64,000 nucleotides of DNA from Anaspis maculata (Eukaryota; Arthropoda; Insecta; Coleoptera; Scraptiidae). A program made the position numbers and the translations under genes. The stretch lies in contig OX421967.1 of assembly GCA_949128115.1 (NCBI GenBank), forward strand, positions 23,204,635 to 23,268,634. Reading direction: 5' to 3'. Positions 1-11,708 of this stretch are shown here, in pieces. The first letter of the stretch is position 1. Each line of letters begins with the position of its first letter. Under the pieces are notes generated by a model. That model was not told the origin of the DNA, did no database searches, and worked only from the letters and a program-made list of their open reading frames with translations.

Positions 1-515
1 TTAGGGACAAGAAAACTCCAAAAAAACAACTTGTGGAGCAGGATTAGAGATTTCCGGTTGAAAATGTGAAACCGGCCCGGGTTTTCGAGACCAGACTTCA
101 ATGATGAAGCTTATAGGCGATTGAATTTAAGATCCCAGCGCCAGGTGGCCAATTACGGAACTGTCCGAAACAACTTCACAGATGACAATTTGACCTTGAA
201 CTTGACGGTTCGGATTTATAATTCAAATGAACTGTCACCTCGACTGACACTTTTCAAGTTTAAAACTCGCGCTTCGTTTTCATCGTAATACAATATCAAC
301 AAAAATTCCTGTTCTCGATGAGATTCTGCCTCTTCGAAAGAAAAAAAGTACTTTTTTTCCGAATCATAACAACGCGAGTTGTTCCCAAACACTTTTTGAG
401 GTTATAAATTCAACTAGACTGGCAACATTGACCAACTCGTAACGTCGCGTCATGTGAATATGCCTAATTCTCAGCAACGTACTGGACAGTTCATGCGCCA
501 TTTCTGGGACACTGT
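1..515. other. Non-coding, no feature seen
   Basis: No reading frame with recognisable similarity, no RNA gene and no clear repeat is visible. It ends where the first palindromic MITE begins. Confidence 0.5.
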
Positions 516-677
516 ATTTTCAGTAGAATGACTTTTTGGGACAAAAATAAAGTGACAAGCTGGAGCGCTGAAAAGATACGGCTGATGGCCGCTGATAGTT
601 TTGATCCAAAACTTTGCAGTCGTAGCCGCAGCCCCACAGCTTGTCACTGTAATTTTCTCCAAAAAGTCAAAAGAAAA
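516..677. repeat. Palindromic MITE, copy A (CAGTAGAAT family)
   Basis: The left end reads TTTTCAGTAGAATGAC and runs into ACAAAAATAAAGTGACAAGC. The right side carries the decayed inverse (CTTGTCACTGTAATTTTCTC). The centre shares CTGATGGCCGCTGATAG with a better preserved copy at 2378-2591, which defines the family. The right terminus is eroded, so that boundary is approximate. No coding capacity; a non-autonomous DNA transposon is the likely nature. Confidence 0.6.
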
Positions 678-2377
678 TAAAAAGTGAACGAGATATACGT
701 TGTACTTCCGCCTGACGGCAATCTTGGGGCTTTCAATAATCAAGTACTTATGTGTGTTCTTGAAGGCGCTTAGACGTTTTTCCAACGTGACCGCCGCGCT
801 GGTGCGTAAGTAGAGGCCTTCACTTTACTACAAATAACCAGTAACAGGACAGTATATTATTATGCTCAGGAATATACCCACTTAGAACTAGATTTGTCTC
901 GTAGGAAACTCACAACGTCACCAGGGGAGTCCCTCAACTCGGTCAACTTTCCTCCTCCCCCATCATTACTCCTACCACCGCAAGCATACTCCAAGACACT
1001 TCCCTCTGGGGTGCACAAGTGTGTCTGAATGCGAGTTTCGTTTTATTGTCGAGTCCTTCTCGAGTGTCGCCTCTCGCCATCTAGAAGTTATAACTCTAGA
1101 ACATCTACAATCCTTACTCCGTTCTCTATGTTTGCGCTTCTCCTGCACACTCCTCCGCACTTCTTCCCGTGGCATATCGGGCTACTTTTACTTTTTACTC
1201 TCCCCCCTTATTGATGATGGTGGGCGCACTTTTTCGGGGTCGCTTTTCTCACGGAAAAGGAAATAGGAAAGACTTGCGGGTCTGATCCTGATCGTCGAGC
1301 CGACGAATGTCTCCATGACAACGGCCGGGCTCTCTCCATTCACTGGCGCCTGGTCTGCACTCTCTACATGTAATATTCCCTCCGTCTCTCTGCCCCGTAC
1401 TCCCCCTACCACTTATATCCGAACTAGGATGTATAGCAATAGCAGGAGGAATAGACAAACGGTACTATGTTTGCTTGCCTGCTTGCCTACATCGCATCGT
1501 TCTCCTGTAGAATATCGCTGAAACAATAATGGAGCGAAAGGATTGCAGACCCTCCGTGTAGGCAGCAGGTAGGCAAGATATTATAATTTCCCTCAAAGGA
1601 CTGTGATCTTCCCAAAGGAACCGGTTCACTCGTTTCTGGGGGGATTGAGGAATCTTCGAGAGCGTTTTGAAAGCATTTGAAGGGAAGTTTTTGCGGAGTT
1701 GAAACCGTCGTCTTAAATATGTTTACATTGTAAAGAAAGTATAACGCACGAGTTTGTCTCGAAAAGGATTATTGTGGGAGAATAGCGGCTACGATAACAT
1801 GAGTTGCTGGTTTGGTTCGGAGCATTAGAAAGAGATTTATCGGCTTTTTTTTAACCACGTGCTGGTTGAGTGAATTCCATGACGTTGCAAATAAGATGAG
1901 CTCGAAAATCAAACATCGTCCCCAACAGCTTCTAATATCGACAAAGTTTGTAATCATTTTGTTCCGTCATTATTGAAATTTTCAAAGCTTATGAGGTGTG
2001 ATTTTCCGAATATACGAGTAGACAAAGGTCGGATGCTGTAGGAATCGACACGACGGCGATGATGGGGCATTGGATAGGGATGTTCCCGTCCACTGTCGCA
2101 CGCTAGGGCGCATGTTCAGATCACCCAGCTGACCGGCAATCTGAGATCCGGGGACTGTCGACTGCCAAAAATTCTCGGACAAATGACAAGAGTGAAGTTT
2201 AGTTTGCACGTATCTCAGTAGATGGCGCTTGTGTCGACAAAAACGTATCGCGAGTCACTGAAACAACCACCAAAGTCACCAAACGCACAATGCTTGTTTG
2301 CTCCTGTGGGAGTCTTCGATTTCTTGCATTCTAACATGTTCAAACTTTCCTTGCCATTTCATCACTAACCACTAATC
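678..2377. other. Non-coding stretch, no gene recognised
   Basis: Short open frames occur on both strands but overlap one another in conflicting frames and resemble nothing known. The part at about 960-1520 is pyrimidine-rich on the plus strand. I see no repeat boundary, RNA gene or convincing exon. Confidence 0.4.
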
Positions 2378-2591
2378 TATATCCCATACACTTTCTACTT
2401 TCAGTAGAATTACTTTTTGGAGCAAAAATAAAGTAACAAGCTGGAGCGCTGGAAGAATACGGCCGATGGCCGCTGATAGTTTTGCTCCAAAACTTGGCAG
2501 GTGCCATCAGCCGTAGTCGTAGCCCCCCAGCTTGCTACTTTATTTTTGCTCCAGAGTCATTTTACTGAAAGTAGAAATTGTATGGGATATA
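2378..2591. repeat. Palindromic MITE, copy B (CAGTAGAAT family)
   Basis: A 214-bp inverted repeat. The outermost TATATCCCATACA at 2378-2390 is matched by its complement at 2579-2591. TTTCTACTTTCAGTA follows on the left and its complement precedes the right end. The arms continue through AGCAAAAATAAAGTA and ACAAGCTGG. It has the same family core as copy A at 516-677, although copy A lacks the outermost part. Foldback-type MITE without coding capacity. Confidence 0.75.
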
Positions 2592-3897
2592 AATTTCTTT
2601 TATTATATGTGTTTGACGTTTTTGTCCGAGGATTTCGCCGTCAGCTGTCAAGCAGCAAGCTGCGGCTGCCGTCTGTCAAAAGACTGGCACATGCTTCCCT
2701 CACATAAAAATGGCAGGAACTACTATGTAGGCTTGGTCTAAAAAACATGTTTTTCCAACTGACTGCCTGTTTGGCTGTTTATTCTTCGGAAACCAGCCAG
2801 CAAGCGGTAAAGAAGGCAACAAAAACCAAAGAACTATTTTGAGGTTAGCCAGTGTCTGACAAGATATCACACTGACGGCTGACAACGGCTGGTTGGCTGA
2901 CTGGATCGACAACGACATTGTCGGCACAGATGTAGCCATGGTTACTCTGTGACTTTGTTCGAAGAAGCGCGCATGTGCCACATGGTCAAAATTATGTCAC
3001 TTCATTCCACTAAAGCCATTTTCGGGCATTTTTCTGATGTGTTTTGTTTGTGTTATGATACTTTTATTTTGGCGATTAATTCATGACGTCACAGCTGTCA
3101 GTGTTAAATTTCAAGTCTTATTCTAATGTCAGCTTATAATCGCCCTTTGGAGGTGTACAAAGTACGAATACAATTATTGATTCGTCGGGAACAACTGAGT
3201 GATGTGATATTACTGACATATTTAGCAATATGTCAGAAGAAAGCGAGTATTCGACTTCGAATATTCCTTTATGATAGTAGATGTAAGTACCTTTCCCTTT
3301 GTTGAAAAATTTGATAAGTTTAGTAACAATCGGTTCAAATTTTTGGTGAAACACAGAAATGGGTCCCGCTGATACCGCCACTGCCAATAAATAACCCCCA
3401 AAACACTATCAGCAACAATGTCAAGTCACCAACAGCAATGACAACAGTGACAATCTGACAAATGACACTAATAATGACATATGATATGATCAAGATTGAC
3501 GTCACCACTTGGATTGTTCTATTTTGGCGGTTGAGAAATTTGGATCAATACGATTAAGATAAATCTGTTAATACAAGTGCACGCCAAAAAACGACTTATC
3601 ACTCAAGTGAAATCTCACCTTTTGTGACAGTGCTGACGCGTGATCTCTGGTCCTGCTGACGTAAAATTGACCACCTGGATCAACAGCTTAGGAAGAAACA
3701 GTTCGGCACACCAGCTCCAACCCTTCCGAGTCATGTATGAAGGAACAAGGACGATGTTTCAGGGCCTTTACAGTCATGAGCATCGTCATATCTTGTGCAA
3801 TATTTGAAGACCTCAAATATGGAACAGTGTCTCAATAGTGTTTCTCACTTCAGCACGCAAAAAAGCTGCTTACCAAGTTCTCAACTTCTCACTGGAC
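2592..3897. other. Non-coding stretch, no gene recognised
   Basis: AT-rich sequence with no frame resembling a known protein on either strand. It ends at the poly(T) run that is the poly(A) tail of the minus-strand LINE at 3898. Confidence 0.4.
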
Positions 3898-4078
3898 TTT
3901 TTTTTTTATTCAACTCCACGATTACAGCGATATGTCTATTCAGACAATAAGCGTTTGTTTAGACAGAGATGAACTGACCTGTACAGTACAGTACATTCCA
4001 GTAAACGTACTGCATTACAAATTAATTCAATAAACATATCGAACACAAATATATCAACCTAATGGGTATTATAATATA

Positions 4079-5055
4079 CAGGGTTATTCAAAAGTCCGGA
4101 ATAAAATTCATAATTTTTAACCATATTTTTTTCGGAAAAAACGCTCGAACAGGTCGATTTCTAAAAAGGGCAAGCCTTTTTTCCATGACACGTGTCATGA
4201 TCTACCAGCAACTCTTCGACCCTAGCTACCCTTAGTATTTTTTTTTATGGCACCCCATAGCTCAGGGGGGCTCGTTGGAAAGCTTGTCAAAAGCTGTATT
4301 CAGATCTACCATTCAAAATTATATCGAACGCTTCACCATGAAGTTTTGAGTAACCCGAGAGTTACTCAAAAGTCCGGAACAAAATTCATAATTTCTTACC
4401 ATATTTTTTTCCGAAAAAAACGCTCGAACAGGTCGATTTTTAAAAGCGGTAAGTCATTTTTCCATTATACGTGTCATGATCTACCGTCAGCCTCTTAACC
4501 CTTAAGCGCTTGACCCGCAACCTCTTGAGCGTCCAACCATTTTTAAAGGTAGATCTGAACACCGTTTTTGACAAGCTTTCCAACGAACCCCCACAAACCA
4601 TAGGATGCCATTCAAAAAAAATACTAAGGGTGGCTGGGGGTTGACGGTAAATCATGACACTTATCATGGAGAAACGACTTACCGTTTTTAAAAATCGACC
4701 TGTTCAAGGAATTTTTCTTTTGAAAAAATATGGTAATGAATTATGAATTTTGTTCCGGACTTTTGAGTAACCCTGGGGTTTCTCAAAACTTCATGGTGAA
4801 GCGTTCGATCTAACTTTCAATGGTAGATTTGAGTACAGTTTTTGACAAGCTTTCCAACGAGCCCCCACAAGCCATAGGGTGCCGGTAAAAAAAAAATACT
4901 AAAAGTGGCTAAGGGTCAAGGGGTTGCCGGTGGATCAAGACACGTGTCATTAAAAGACGGCTGGTCTTCTTCAGAAATCGACCTGTTCGAGCGTTTTTCC
5001 GAAAAAAATATGGTCAAAAATTAATTATTTTATTCCGGACTTTTGAATAACCCTG
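4079..5055. mobile_element. Foldback TIR element (CAGGGTTATTC family), 977 bp
   Basis: The termini are exact inverse copies: CAGGGTTATTCAAAAGTCC at 4079 and its complement ending at 5055, flanked by TA (4077-4078 and 5056-5057), the target duplication usual for Tc1/mariner-type elements. The arms continue through CGCTCGAACAGGTCGATTT. A second, inner pair of arms with end sequence GAGTTACTCAAAAGTCCGG lies at about 4360-4775, so the order is arm, arm, inverted arm, inverted arm. No coding frame. A second copy starts at 63694. Confidence 0.85.
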
Positions 5056-5098
5056 TATACAGTATCACAGAACATTATCACAGATAGAGCATTCTCAA

Positions 5099-5329
5099 TC
5101 ACGACCGGTTAAATCTGTCCACCAGATCACTTGGTTCAAATCTTTTGAGTCTGCGAGTTTTGTTACTCCGATTAAAAAGTTTATTGGCGTGTGTGTTCGG
5201 ATGTGCTGCCATTTTTTCTCGATATTTCGCGCTGTGGCTCTTGATTTCTTCTTTGATGGACGGGATTGGAATGTCTTGTTGGATGATCCTGTTGGGCATG
5301 TATCTTGGAGCGTCGACTACCACTCGCAA
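5099..5329 (-). pseudogene. C-terminal segment of Jockey-like ORF2
   Basis: The 76-residue frame begins with a VVDAPRYMPNRIIQQDIPIP block, continues with an HPNTHANKLF block and ends RRLKRFEPSDLVDRF. This matches the conserved C-terminal tail of Jockey ORF2 proteins. It is separated by a frameshift from the palm/thumb frame upstream. The stop codon lies at 5099-5101, just before the foldback insertion at 5055. Confidence 0.7.
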
Positions 5330-5418
5330 AATCTTGTTCTGGAACCTCTGGAGAATTTCCAGATTGGATTCGGCAGCAGATCCCCACAGTTGTATACCGT
5401 AGGTCTATATTGGCTTGA

Positions 5419-6060
5419 TTATGCTCTTGTAAAGCAAGATTTTGTTTTCAATTGACACCCCTGTGACCTTCTACCCATCAACCAGTACATCTGACGGAAC
5501 TTGAGACCAAGCTGTTTTCTCTTCGTGAAAATGTGTTTTTTCCATGTGAGACTTCGGTCCAAATGCATGCCCAAATATTTTGCGTCGTCTGCCTGTGGTA
5601 TTGGTGTGTCGTTTAGCTTTACTGGTGGGCACGTCTCTCGTCTCGCAGTGAATGTGACATGAACCGATTTGGACTTGTTGACACTGATTCGCCACTTTCT
5701 TAACCATTTCTCGATCTTGTTGAGGTTTATTTGTAGGTTTCTTGATGCTGACGCTGGATCCACGTGTGAAGCGAGCGCGGCGGTGTCGTCAGCAAATGTC
5801 GCTGTCATTGTCGTTCTTGTGGTCGGCAGGTCAGTAGTGAAAAGTAAGTATAGAATCGGTCCCAGGATACTGCCCTGAAGAACGCCCGCATTGATGGGGT
5901 AAAGTCTGGTGTACTCGTCTCCTTGTTTGACGTATAAGTATCTGTTGGATAGGTATGATTTCAATATCAAATAGCAGGGAGCCGGCAGGGTCTTCTTAAG
6001 CTTGTACATCAAACCACTATGCCAGACCTTGTCAAAGGCCTGGCTCACGTGCAAAAACAC
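5419..6060 (-). pseudogene. Reverse transcriptase, palm and thumb fragment
   Basis: A 213-residue frame containing palm motif A (VSQAFDKVWHSGL; the first catalytic position is degenerate because the usual Asp of the D-x-x-KAFD box is not present), GVLQGSILGPILYLLFT (motif B) and TATFADDTAAL (catalytic motif C with both aspartates). The thumb follows with KYLGMHLDRSLTWKKHI. This is the RNA-templated DNA polymerase of a non-LTR element that acts at the nick in chromosomal DNA. The frame is lost near 5419 and continues in another frame as the C-terminal segment at 5329-5099. Confidence 0.85.
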
Positions 6061-6125
6061 GGCTGAGCAGTTCCTCTTGTGCTCTAGATCTTGATTTATT
6101 CGGTTGACGACTCGGTGGACTTGCT

Positions 6126-6323
6126 CTATCGTACCATGTTTGCATCTGAAGCCAAACTGATGGGCAAAAGCTTCCGCTCCTCGATGACGGGGTTTAATCT
6201 TTTCTGCAGAAGTTTTTCGAAGACTTTGGACAGTACTGGTAGAAAGCTGATAGGTCTGTAGGATTTAATGCCTTCTGGTTTTTTCCCCGGTTTGGGTATC
6301 ATCTCACTGGACATGAAAACCAT
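6126..6323 (-). pseudogene. Reverse transcriptase, fingers region fragment
   Basis: About 65 codons carrying PKPGKKPEGIKSYRPIS and LPVLSKVFEKLL, the conserved fingers block of non-LTR reverse transcriptases of the Jockey clade. The frame breaks near 6126 and resumes as the palm region at 6060. The break and the loss of everything upstream show it is non-functional. Confidence 0.75.
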
Positions 6324-6345
6324 CTTTTAGTCTGGATAATAAGAT

Positions 6346-6510
6346 TGTACAGTGTCTGGGAGAGCACAAGGAACAGGCCGTGTCCCAAATTCGACACGTA
6401 GGAGTCGAATAGAAGAGTAGAAGGAGGAGGAGGAGGAGGAGAAGATGAGACGTTCACAATTTTGTTACGAGATTTGTTAACAAAATTTGTTGCAGAATCA
6501 TGTAATCGTT
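6346..6510. other. Short spacer with purine-rich run
   Basis: Contains a GGAGGA run near 6420-6445 and an isolated TTTTGTTACGAGATTTGTT, which is also found inside the neighbouring palindrome. It may be a fragment of that family. Confidence 0.35.
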
Positions 6511-6897
6511 CCTTGAGGCCGTATCAGATGAACACAATTCTGTTACGAGATTTGTACCAAATATTCTGTGATGTAATGGGGCAGCTCGACCTGCGTTTGG
6601 CTTCAAAATTGTGTCACATTTTGTGACAAGACGTCATTTTGCTGTATGAAACGGTCTCTAATATTTAACTATAAATATCTCGTAACATAATTATAACCGT
6701 CCATACGACCTTTACAGCAAAATGACGACTTGTCATAAAAGTGACACAAGTTTTGTGGTTAAATGCAGGTCGAGCTGGCCGAGTTGGGCGCTCGAAACAT
6801 GATCACGTGATCACATGATATTTGATCACAAAATTTCAGCAACGTTTTGTTTACAAATCTCGTAACAGAATTCTGCCCATCTAATACGGCCCTTAGG
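6511..6897. repeat. Palindromic MITE-like element, ~387 bp
   Basis: Left arm: AGGCCGTATCAGATG, TTCTGTTACGAGATTTGT, GGCAGCTCGACCTGC and CGTCATTTTGCTGTA in order. The right arm has the complements of all four in reverse order, ending near 6897. The right arm has an extra insertion containing the palindrome GATCACGTGATC. No coding capacity. Target duplication not resolved. Confidence 0.65.
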
Positions 6898-7211
6898 GGT
6901 ATGTGTTTAGAATGGAACCCCAGGGTAATATGGACCACCTGTCAGCTCTCACCTGACAACGGTTTAATGTCAGATCACTTAGATCAGGTTAGACCACTTT
7001 CTTTGTGTTCCCCTTCTACTCCTCCACTGCGCTAGAACCGGCTGTTCTGCACTAGTTACTTATTTTGTTGATAGCCTGGCAGTGCGCTGCTTTTGTCGGT
7101 TGCTAGGCGATGTTAAGCAGCAAGCACCTCAGTCAACGTGCCAGCGTAATGTGACCACGGCTTAATAAGCAATTTGTTGACATTTTTATTATTTGTATTT
7201 CGACCCTTCTA
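6898..7211. other. Non-coding spacer
   Basis: No gene, RNA or repeat boundary recognised between the two palindromic elements. Confidence 0.35.
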
Positions 7212-7415
7212 CAGGGTGTTGAACTTTTTTTGTCAATATTTTAGGAGATTGTACTGATTGTAGAGCATCAAAAAATATTTTTCAATTTTTTAATCAACTT
7301 ATTTTTTACCTGCATTTTTGTTCAACTTATTTTTCTTTTCTTTTCGGCGAAAGTACTAATTTTTAGATGCTCTACCATCCCTTAAAATATTGACAAAAAA
7401 AAGTGTAATACCCTG
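7212..7415. repeat. Small TIR element (CAGGGTGTTGAAC), 204 bp
   Basis: The left end is CAGGGTGTTGAAC followed by TTTTTTTGTCAATATTTTA. The right end is TAAAATATTGACAAAAAAAA then CCCTG at 7411-7415. TA precedes the left end but the right flank reads CATA, so the duplication is not clean. Fragments of the same inner sequence occur near 8725-8770 and 13607-13655, so the family is dispersed in the window. Confidence 0.65.
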
Positions 7416-8903
7416 CATAGGAACGGAATCGCCTCCATAAAGCTTGACTAGCCGAGTCATTGCCCCGGATGCAATAAGCTGAGCTGACGACTTTTGGCAA
7501 ACACTTTGTTTTCTGGGCCACTTCAATTTCTCCACCCTCTTTCTGCCGCCTGCGCTCGTCCTTTCATACAGATGCCGCACGATGGGTTCGACGCAGCTGA
7601 AAGGAACAGCGTGCAATTTTAAGAAGGGAACGAGGGCTGCCATTGTCGTGATGTTTCATAAACAAAGTCAATATCGGAGAAAAAATTTTAATGCCCAACT
7701 TTGGCCGCGTACTGAGAGCGAACGAACTGAAATTGCCTCATGGATCAAGGGCCAATTCATTCAGAATTTCCAAGGGTTAGAGCCACAGGAGAAGATGATG
7801 TTGCGGGAGGCGCGCGGAGAAGGGCCCGCGCTCTCGCCCGAGGAACAAGGGTCTTTGCTCATATTTTCTGTTCAAAAGCGAAATTCAGAACACAATGCAC
7901 AACACACAAAAAGGAGGCCGGCGACGGCATTGTTGTTGCGTAATTAGCAGAGCGGCATGATGATGACTTTGATGAAAGAAGAAATTGTGTGCCGCCGTCG
8001 ACCGAAAGCGGTAAAGTGTGCAAAGCTAAATTTTTCTCGCGATTTTTTGTTTCGAAACACAATTGTGTGGGGTGGCGTTACGCCACAAATGAATGTCGGT
8101 GTGATACCTACTCAACTACTTATTCCAAAGCCTCTCGACTTATTCGCGACAACGTGCCTAATCCAGTCGTGATGTTTTTGGATCAAGTCGGCTTCTAAAG
8201 TGTGACAGCTCGAGCTTTGCGAATAAAACGGTTTAGAATATTTCTGTACTCTTCCTGGCATCCTAGAGTACAATCTTCCATTGCATCATGGTATAAAGAA
8301 ATAGAGACCATAATTATTGTCCGGCCTTCTATTTCCTATTTTCAAAAACAAGAAAACTCTTATTTCACTTTGGCCGTCATGTTGAGACAGGCATCATTCT
8401 GGAAATGGTCTTCATCGTCTTGAGAGACTTCAAAATTGATATATCCGTCGAAATCTCGAAAGTTTTCCTGCACGATTATAATAACTTTTCCTTCCATGTT
8501 GGTGGGGGGGGGGGGTGAAGTGAAACAGACGAACGCCATCTTGAAGACTTTCGAATTTGATCGCGCTAAACCTAAGATTCCAGAGATTCCACTTGTTGAA
8601 CTTCCCTCTTGCTTTGATGCGACCGAAATGAGGAATTGCAAGAATGAGACTGAATTAAAGACAATTTGCTCCACAGAAAGGGTCTTCCATTAAACCGAGA
8701 AAGTCAGGGATATCTACAAGGTGTTACCCTTTTTTGTCAATATTTCAGGAGATAGTAGAGCTTCAAAAAATGAGTGGACTTTAAACGCATTGTATGGAGG
8801 CTTCTAAATTTGAGTTTTGAATTTTTTTTTTTGTTAAAACTCCAAATTTAATCTCTGGATTTTGACCTTTGGTACACAGAGTAAGTTGATGCATACCTAC
8901 AGG
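7416..8903. other. Non-coding or unrecognised stretch, with one 121-codon ORF
   Basis: A plus-strand ORF with a real ATG at 7582 runs to 7947 (121 codons, basic and acidic, rich in E, R and Q). It resembles no family I know and may be chance or a retroelement scrap. A partial copy of the CAGGGTGTT element (TTTTTTGTCAATATTTCAGG) lies at about 8725-8770. A G-run sits near 8503-8514. Confidence 0.35.
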
Positions 8904-8960
8904 CAGTAGTGGGGACGGTACGCGACGAAAATCCCTTGGATACTGCACTTTTGAGTAGAG

Positions 8961-9344
8961 TTATGAAACTTGGTACATAGTTTCTAGGAACCATAATGAA
9001 AAATTTCGCCCGATGTTCCCAAAAAAAAATTGGACGGAATCCGTTATATAGGCCCCTTTTTCCAAAATGGCGTCCAAATTTTGAAAATTGGCGATTGGTC
9101 GTACAGTGGCGCGCAAAGTATCAATTCCCAACATTTTGACCATAACGAGTTGGTTTAAGCCACCCCTGACTCGATCCGTCTGATATTTTGGCCATTTGGG
9201 CCTTTTTTCTAAAATGGCAGCCAAACTTCGAAAGTTGGAATTTGGTCGTATAGTGGCCTGCAAGGTATCAATTCTGGACATTTCGACCATGACAAGTCGA
9301 TTAAAGCCTACCCCGACTCTACCCAACCTAAATTTTGGCCTCAA
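8961..9344 (-). repeat. Internal ~150-bp module repeated in the arm, stop-free frame
   Basis: The minus strand is open for 127 codons and its translation is internally repetitive: the block RLVMVEMSRIDTLQATIRPN is followed about 50 residues later by QLVMVKMLGIDTLRATVRP. The same frame is open in the other arm (10817-11200, plus) and in the half copy (27686-28045, minus). It starts at TTG, not ATG, and differences between copies change amino acids freely. I read it as a repeat whose period is a multiple of three rather than as a gene. Confidence 0.5.
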
Positions 9345-10816
9345 TACTCAATTATTATAGTGCTGATTTAATTTTTTTTTTATCTTGAGAAGGGTTGTGA
9401 AAAACCCGAGGGAAAACCACTTCTTGGACTTTTTGTGTGTCCAACATGTGAGTAATCTGGAGAGCAGAATCACTACATTTTTCCGAAGAAATGAAATCAG
9501 AATCAGAATAAATTTTATTTCCATAAAAAGCTCTACCATTGTAAAACATTGGCTCCCCCAGTGGCAAAACCTATTTCACGCTAGTATAAAACTGTGACAA
9601 CCATAAAAAACGTCGAAAGTACATATTTACATACCAACTGCAAGTTGTTTCAGAAAATTTTCATCAGGGCAGAAGGAATTTGGATTTGGCATGTTGATTG
9701 GGAATAAATCCTTGCAAGGTTTGATTTTCTGCATGAGAGAGCGTCCCACTGATGTAGAGCATCTGAGTCGACTGTGCGCTATTTATAAATTTTGCACGTT
9801 TGCACGAAGCATCAATTCGTAACATTTTGATTATGACGAGTTGATTGAAGCCACCTCTGACTCGATTCGGCTGATATTTGGGCCATTGAGGCCTTCTTTC
9901 CAAAATGGCGGCCAAACCGAAATCGGCAGGTGGTCGTATAGGGGCACACAAGGTATCTATTCCTGGACATTCCGACCATTGCGAGTCGATTAATACCCTT
10001 CCCGACTCGACTTGACTCAAATTTTGACCTCAATCCCCATTTATAGCCCTGTCCTATTGTCAGTTAAGATCTCGTGGCATCAAAACCGCAAGAAATTTCG
10101 AAGTGCAAGTTGTTTGAATATGTACGGAAAGGGATCGAGATAAGCGGTTTTTGCCGATTTATACGTCGATACGAGTTGTACTTGAAAAGATTTGAGCAGA
10201 AGACAATCACAATGTACCTCTTATTGAATACCAACACCAACACACTCTTATCTAGTGTGTCCAAGGCACAAAGATCTCTCCTATGGGTCTTAGTTTGTCC
10301 CACGTGACACACAGTGGGACGCTCTCTCATGCAGAAAATCAAACCTTGCAAGAATTCATTCCTAATCAACATGCAACATTTCTTCTACACTGATGAAAAG
10401 TAACCGAGGTCTGAGGTCTGAGAGGCAGAGAGAAGTCTAACCTCCAAACACCACTGAGAAACAGCAAATACACGCGATAGAGCGCAGATTTCTCAATCAC
10501 TGTTATTTCTGGTAATGTAATATCTAACCTGACTTATCTTTTAGCACAAATACAAATTCTGAAACAACTTGCAGTTGATATGTATGTACTTTTGGACATT
10601 TTTTATGGTTTTTACAGTTTAATACATGCGTGAAATAGGTTTTGCCAGTGGGGTGGGGAGCCTTTTATTTCTTTGGAAAAATGTAGTGATTCTGCTCTCC
10701 GGATTACTCACATGTTGGACACACAGAAAGTCCAAAAAGTGGTTTTCCCTCGGGTTTTTCACAGTCCTTCTCAAGATAAAAAAAAATAAATTCTGAATCA
10801 GCACTATAATTGAGTC

Positions 10817-11200
10817 TTGAGGCCAAAATTTAGGTTGGGTACAGTCGGGGTAGGCTTTAATCGACTTGTCATGGTCGAAATGTCCAGAATTGATACCTTG
10901 CAGGCCACTACAGGATCAAATTCCAACTTTCGAAGTTTGGCTGCCATTTTGAAAAAAAGTCCCAAATGGCCAAAATATCAGACGGATCGAGTCAGGGGTG
11001 GCTTAAATCAACTCGTTGTGTTCAAAATGTTAGGAATTGATACTTTGCGCGCCACTGTACGACCAATCGCCAATTTTCAAAATTTGGACGCCATTTTGGA
11101 AAAAGGGGTCTATATAACGGATTCCGTCGAAATTTTTTTTTGGAACATCGGGCGAAATTTCTTCTTATGGTCTCTAGAAACTATGTGCCAAGTTACATAA
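10817..11200 (+). repeat. Inverted partner of the 150-bp module, right arm
   Basis: The same 127-codon open frame as 8961-9344 in opposite orientation, about 90% identical in translation, ending in the arm terminus. It shows that the two arms derive from one inverted duplication. Confidence 0.6.
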
Positions 11201-11470
11201 CTCTACTCAAAAGTGCAGTATCCAAAAGCGTACCGACCCCACTACAGGTCATATCAATGTTTGTCACATTTGTAATTTTTTATCAATTTTTAAAAAAATT
11301 CATTTTTTTTTGCGCGAAAGTACTGTGATAGTGGTGAACTTCCCCTAATTAGACGTGATATAATAGACCCTTACATTGTGTTTTAATTCTGTGCCGTAGA
11401 TTTTCCGTGGACCATTTTCCTAAATCATTAAAATAAATTCCCAAACCCATTTTGATTCTCAGGTTCTAAT

Positions 11471-11490
11471 AAGTAAGTAAGTAAGTAAGT
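11471..11490. repeat. (AAGT)5 tail of the LINE
   Basis: Five perfect AAGT units mark the 3' terminus of the minus-strand element. Confidence 0.8.
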
Positions 11491-11708
11491 TTATTGGTGC
11501 TCCCAAAGGCATACAAATCATGCATTTTCACAAGTCAGTTTCCAAAAATATTGCGGGAGAACTCAGCAATACTGTACAGTGTATATACCATAACAGACAA
11601 TTACATCATATCACAGCAATCATCAGATACTCAAGTATCCACGTATACATAAAAATCAAACAACAGTTAAAAATCAACAGAAAAAAGGCGATCTAACGTA
11701 GACATTCA

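Larger units (their letters stand above)
3898..6345 (-). mobile_element. Jockey-like non-LTR retrotransposon, 5'-truncated and interrupted
   Basis: Read on the minus strand, reverse transcriptase fragments (6323 down to 5419) and a C-terminal segment (5329 to 5099) are followed by a 3' region ending in AATAAA fused to an A-run (T-run at 3898-3907), as expected for a LINE 3' end. The 977-bp foldback at 4079-5055 sits in the 3' untranslated part with a TA duplication, so it inserted after the LINE. The 5' end is lost near 6345. At least two reading-frame breaks make it inactive. The Jockey assignment rests on the fingers motif PKPGK with SYRPIS, the FADD box and the arginine-rich C-terminal segment. 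Confidence 0.75.
8904..11247. mobile_element. Long-inverted-repeat element, 2344 bp
   Basis: The termini CAGTAGTGGGGACGGTACG (8904) and the complement of CTGTAGTGGGGTCGGTACG (ending 11247) open inverted arms of roughly 850-900 bp. Shared blocks such as ATACTGCACTTTTGAGTAGA, CCAACATGTGAGTAAT and CAAGTTGTTTCAGAA appear in reverse order on the two sides. The left arm is longer because a diverged further copy of its inner module was added at about 9790-10030. No transposase is present. No exact target duplication was found. A one-arm copy lies at 27619-28480. Confidence 0.75.
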
